Shown here: in pieces, positions 61,810 to 64,000 of the stretch
How positions within the stretch are numbered: the stretch's first letter is position 1
Layout: each line of letters starts with the position of its first letter
Translations under genes and position numbers: made by a program
Notes under the pieces: model-generated
The model's input: only the letters and a program-made list of their open reading frames with translations
The model's database searches: none
Told to the model about the DNA's origin: nothing
Assembly (NCBI GenBank): GCA_905183005.1
Contig: CAJJDO010000028.1
Location: forward strand, 1 to 64,000
Length of the DNA: 64,000 bases
Source of the DNA: Paramecium pentaurelia
Taxonomy: Eukaryota; Ciliophora; Oligohymenophorea; Peniculida; Parameciidae
Reading direction: 5' to 3'

Positions 61810-62326
61810 ATGGTAACTTCTCACATTATTCAAATAGTAACCAATCAATGATATCAATGTTGATGAAGTACTTAAGGGATTATCAGCAGTAGAAGGAGCT
61901 AATGGTTTTGTGATATTCAATTAGGATTGTATATTAACTTAAAATCATCTATTTTAGGTATTCCATTGAAAAGATCAGAAAAAAACATTACTTACGAAAA
62001 AGCTGTTCACATGTCAGCCTTGGTTGCTGATTTATGGAATGTTACTAAAAAATGCATCTAAAGAGAATTAAGAAGTTAAGATGTATTAAAATATATTAAT
62101 TTTATAAGAACGATCTTGAAATCATTAGAATTAGAACTAAGGCACAATCAGAATACATTATTTCTTAATGTATTTACATATATATCAATTAGAGGGTGAT
62201 TATACTATGATTGGAATACAATTATGTGGCAAAGCTATTGAAGAAGCTAAATTAGCTGCTGCTGCTGAAGCATAGGCTGCAGCTGAAGCAGACAAAGCTA
62301 AAAAAGGAGATAAAGAATAAAGTTGA
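61810..62326 (+). CDS. DYNLRB: Roadblock/LC7 dynein light chain
   Basis: Introns 61813-61837, 61929-61957, 62083-62108 and 62170-62192 leave 137 residues. The first intron begins directly after the ATG, so exon 1 encodes only Met. The roadblock fold is seen in INDINVDEVLKGLSAVEGAN, GFVIFNQDCIPLKRS, AVHMSALVADLWNVT, NDLEIIRIRTKAQSEYIIS and YTMIGIQLCGKAI. Family members are dynein light chains of cytoplasmic, axonemal and IFT dyneins. The Ala/Glu/Lys-rich tail (AAAAEAQAAAEADKAKKGD) is an extension beyond the usual ~100 residues. It follows the kinase gene by 43 nt. Confidence 0.85.
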
Positions 62327-62443
62327 TTTATTATTATTAAATATTAATATTACACTAATAATAATTAACTTTGAATTTAAGGTTAATTTTTCTAATAAAA
62401 TAATAATTACAATTATACAGTATAAATTAATGTTATTTATTTT

Positions 62444-63686
62444 ATGAATTATAAACAACTCATCTATTGGGAAAAATAAGGCTATGATTAATTATGTGGT
62501 GTGCATTGCATAAACTCTCTATTATAAGGACCCTATTTTAATGAAGTTGATTTAGCAACTATTGCTTAAGAATTAGACAGATAGGAGATTGAATTATTAG
62601 GAAAGACAGGTCATCGTTACAAATCATAAAATGTAGCAGAAGATGGTAATTTCTCAATCTAGGTTTTGGCTGAAGCCTTAAAAAAATTAGGAGATTTATC
62701 AATTGAATCTGTTGATTCAAAACTCAACTAAAATTAAGACTTGAGGTATTTTATTTTTTTATATAAATTAAGTTAAGAAAGTGGATTTATATGTAATTCC
62801 TCAGCTCATTGGTTTGCAATAAGAAAGATTGAGAATATTTGGTACAATTTAAATTCAACGAATAAAAGAGGACCAGAAATAATTAGTGACTTTTATCTAT
62901 CTGCATTTTTATTATCAGTAAAAGAGAATGGATATTAAATATTTGTTGTTAAAGGTGTTTATCCTCCACCATAATTAGATGTATTTATTATTTAATCTAT
63001 CTTTATAGAATATCAATTAGAATGATCGTTAAAAAGTGCTTACTGCCTAATACATTAAATAAGTTCATGATAGAAGAGTCAAAAAGAAGAATTATAAATT
63101 GAATATAGGAGGATCAGATGAAGTTGAAATGGAAAAAGCATTAAAAGAAAGTAAAGGAGAAAAATATGTATTTTTAATTTTTCATATTTTTTTAGGAATC
63201 AACAGATGAAGAATTTGAAGAAGAGATTCAATAACCTCAAAAAAAATAATCCACTCCTAAATTTCAAGGATAAGGAATTTAATTTGAATTTTAATAATCA
63301 ATTGTAAATTATCCAAATTTTAACATTGATCCACTAGATGCTGAATATAGATCTATTATACTTATGACAATTGAATAAGTAATAATATTATTAATATATT
63401 GCTAGAAATTTAGTATTTAATTAGAAGAAGGTTTAGTTATTCTATTTTAGTTGCCTGATGGAAAAAGTAAGTAATATACTTTTAGTTATGATGCAACAGT
63501 TGAAGTATTAATAAAATCTATTAAAATTAGGATCTTTATGATTTTATTTTTTATGAAAGTAGATAAACACCTATGAAATTCACTTTAGTTTGTCCAATAT
63601 AAAAGTTATAACTTTTGGATGTTTCATAATAGCTTCTAGATATTGGAATAGATACAATGACTTAAATTATTGTAAGAAAAGAATGA
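62444..63686 (+). CDS. Josephin-UIM-UBX deubiquitinase (ataxin-3-like)
   Basis: Introns 62746-62772, 62981-63008, 63168-63195, 63379-63405 and 63505-63530 leave 368 residues. The Josephin domain (1-~180) has the catalytic Cys in QLCGVHCINSLLQGPYF, His in AHWFAIRKI and Asn in WYNLNS. A ubiquitin-interacting motif follows (DEVEMEKALKESKGE), then an acidic linker and a C-terminal UBX-like domain (LVILFQLPDGKSKQYTFSYD ... IGIDTMTQIIVRKE). Ataxin-3 trims ubiquitin chains with p97/VCP; UBX domains bind p97, so the fusion makes biochemical sense. Apicomplexan ataxin-3 proteins are recalled to share this layout. Confidence 0.88.
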
Positions 63687-63806
63687 AATTTAAATTATCA
63701 AACTTCATCACATTATACAAACAAATATTTATTTAGAAGTCTTGTGTGTTTTTAATATAAGCTATAAATTTTTTAATTGAAATATAATTATAATCAATAA
63801 TTTATA

Positions 63807-64000
63807 ATGCTTACTGATTCCTCATTATTTTACAGTTTCAACAAGCAAACTGCTATAAAAGTCTAATTAGTATTTTTGGATATAAAAATTGGTACAGATA
63901 AACCAAAACGAGTCATAATTAAATTGTTTTATGATGAAATGCCAAAAACTTGTGAAAATTTTAGAGCATTATGCACAGGAGAAAAATCTAATCCATGTAT
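63807..64000 (+). CDS. Cyclophilin-type peptidyl-prolyl isomerase (5' part, cut by window end)
   Basis: 64 codons are visible from MLTDSSLFYSFNKQTAIKVQ. The cyclophilin start follows: VFLDIKIGTDKPKRVIIKLF, then MPKTCENFRALCTGEK, all diagnostic. The catalytic region lies beyond the window. The N-terminal ~20 residues precede the usual start of a stand-alone cyclophilin and could be a short extension. Confidence 0.85.

Noticed and set aside
1..64000. CRISPR arrays, operons, prophage or bacterial mobile elements
   Set aside because: The genetic code, tiny introns and gene content are those of a ciliate nucleus; no array of short spaced repeats and no transposase or integrase motif was seen.
1..64000. 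Short standard-code ORFs scattered over both strands
   Set aside because: Nearly all are fragments of longer TGA-terminated genes cut at reassigned TAA/TAG codons, or antisense shadows of them.

Overview
This window is a piece of a ciliate macronuclear genome, almost certainly Paramecium. It is very AT-rich, and long reading frames are interrupted only by TGA while TAA and TAG occur constantly inside conserved domains (read as Gln, genetic code 6). The genes are packed on both strands with short spacers and carry tiny introns (20-32 nt, GT...AG, mostly GTA...TAG). I modelled about 77 introns by restoring frame and domain continuity; each intron-containing model comes out as a whole number of codons. 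Standard-code ORFs are meaningless here.

Layout. 1-9.3 kb: a 1650-residue multi-pass PAS/Tmc-like membrane protein, then a cyclic-nucleotide-binding, channel-like protein with a zinc knuckle. 9.3-16.1 kb: CFAP77-like ciliary protein, mS41-like mitoribosomal protein, SEH1 nucleoporin (-), B-box-like coiled-coil protein, a probable mitochondrial membrane protein, a coiled-coil protein (-). 16.4-25.1 kb: two tandem SK-like K+ channels, then a full-length paralogue of the first gene. 25.5-30.4 kb: a small membrane protein, an intronless Piwi/Argonaute gene (-) overlapping by 4 nt a gene (-) that fuses seven transmembrane helices to a pseudokinase, and a protein with DGxGRD motifs. 31-39 kb: small and coiled-coil proteins, a MORN-repeat protein, a dual-specificity phosphatase, with long AT-rich spacers. 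40.9-45.9 kb: a Ser/Thr kinase, an Alba protein and a cGMP-dependent protein kinase with 12 introns. 46.6-52.4 kb: a possible decayed gene, a seven-helix membrane protein, a RING/IBR-type zinc protein, DRC4/GAS8 of the nexin-dynein regulatory complex, and a secreted Lys/Glu/Ala-repeat protein. 52.6-60.5 kb: mostly unrecognised proteins plus an armadillo/importin-like protein. 60.7-64 kb: an SNF1/CAMK-like kinase, a roadblock dynein light chain, a Josephin-UIM-UBX (ataxin-3-like) deubiquitinase and the start of a cyclophilin.

Two single-N gaps (8234 and 40403) are each flanked by identical ~1.1 kb copies, the signature of contig ends that overlap but were not merged; they create false partial gene duplicates. 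Themes that recur are membrane excitability and cyclic-nucleotide signalling (CNBD protein, two K+ channels, PKG), cilia (CFAP77, DRC4, roadblock, DGxGRD protein), small-RNA biology (Piwi) and kinase/phosphatase/ubiquitin regulation. They are interleaved and not arranged as operons.

The most unusual items are the 7TM-pseudokinase fusion, its ATGA overlap with a Piwi gene whose slicer residues look degenerate, the channel-like protein that lacks a K+ selectivity motif, and a set of 3n introns with no in-frame stop. All functions are inferred by eye from motifs; no database search was run.
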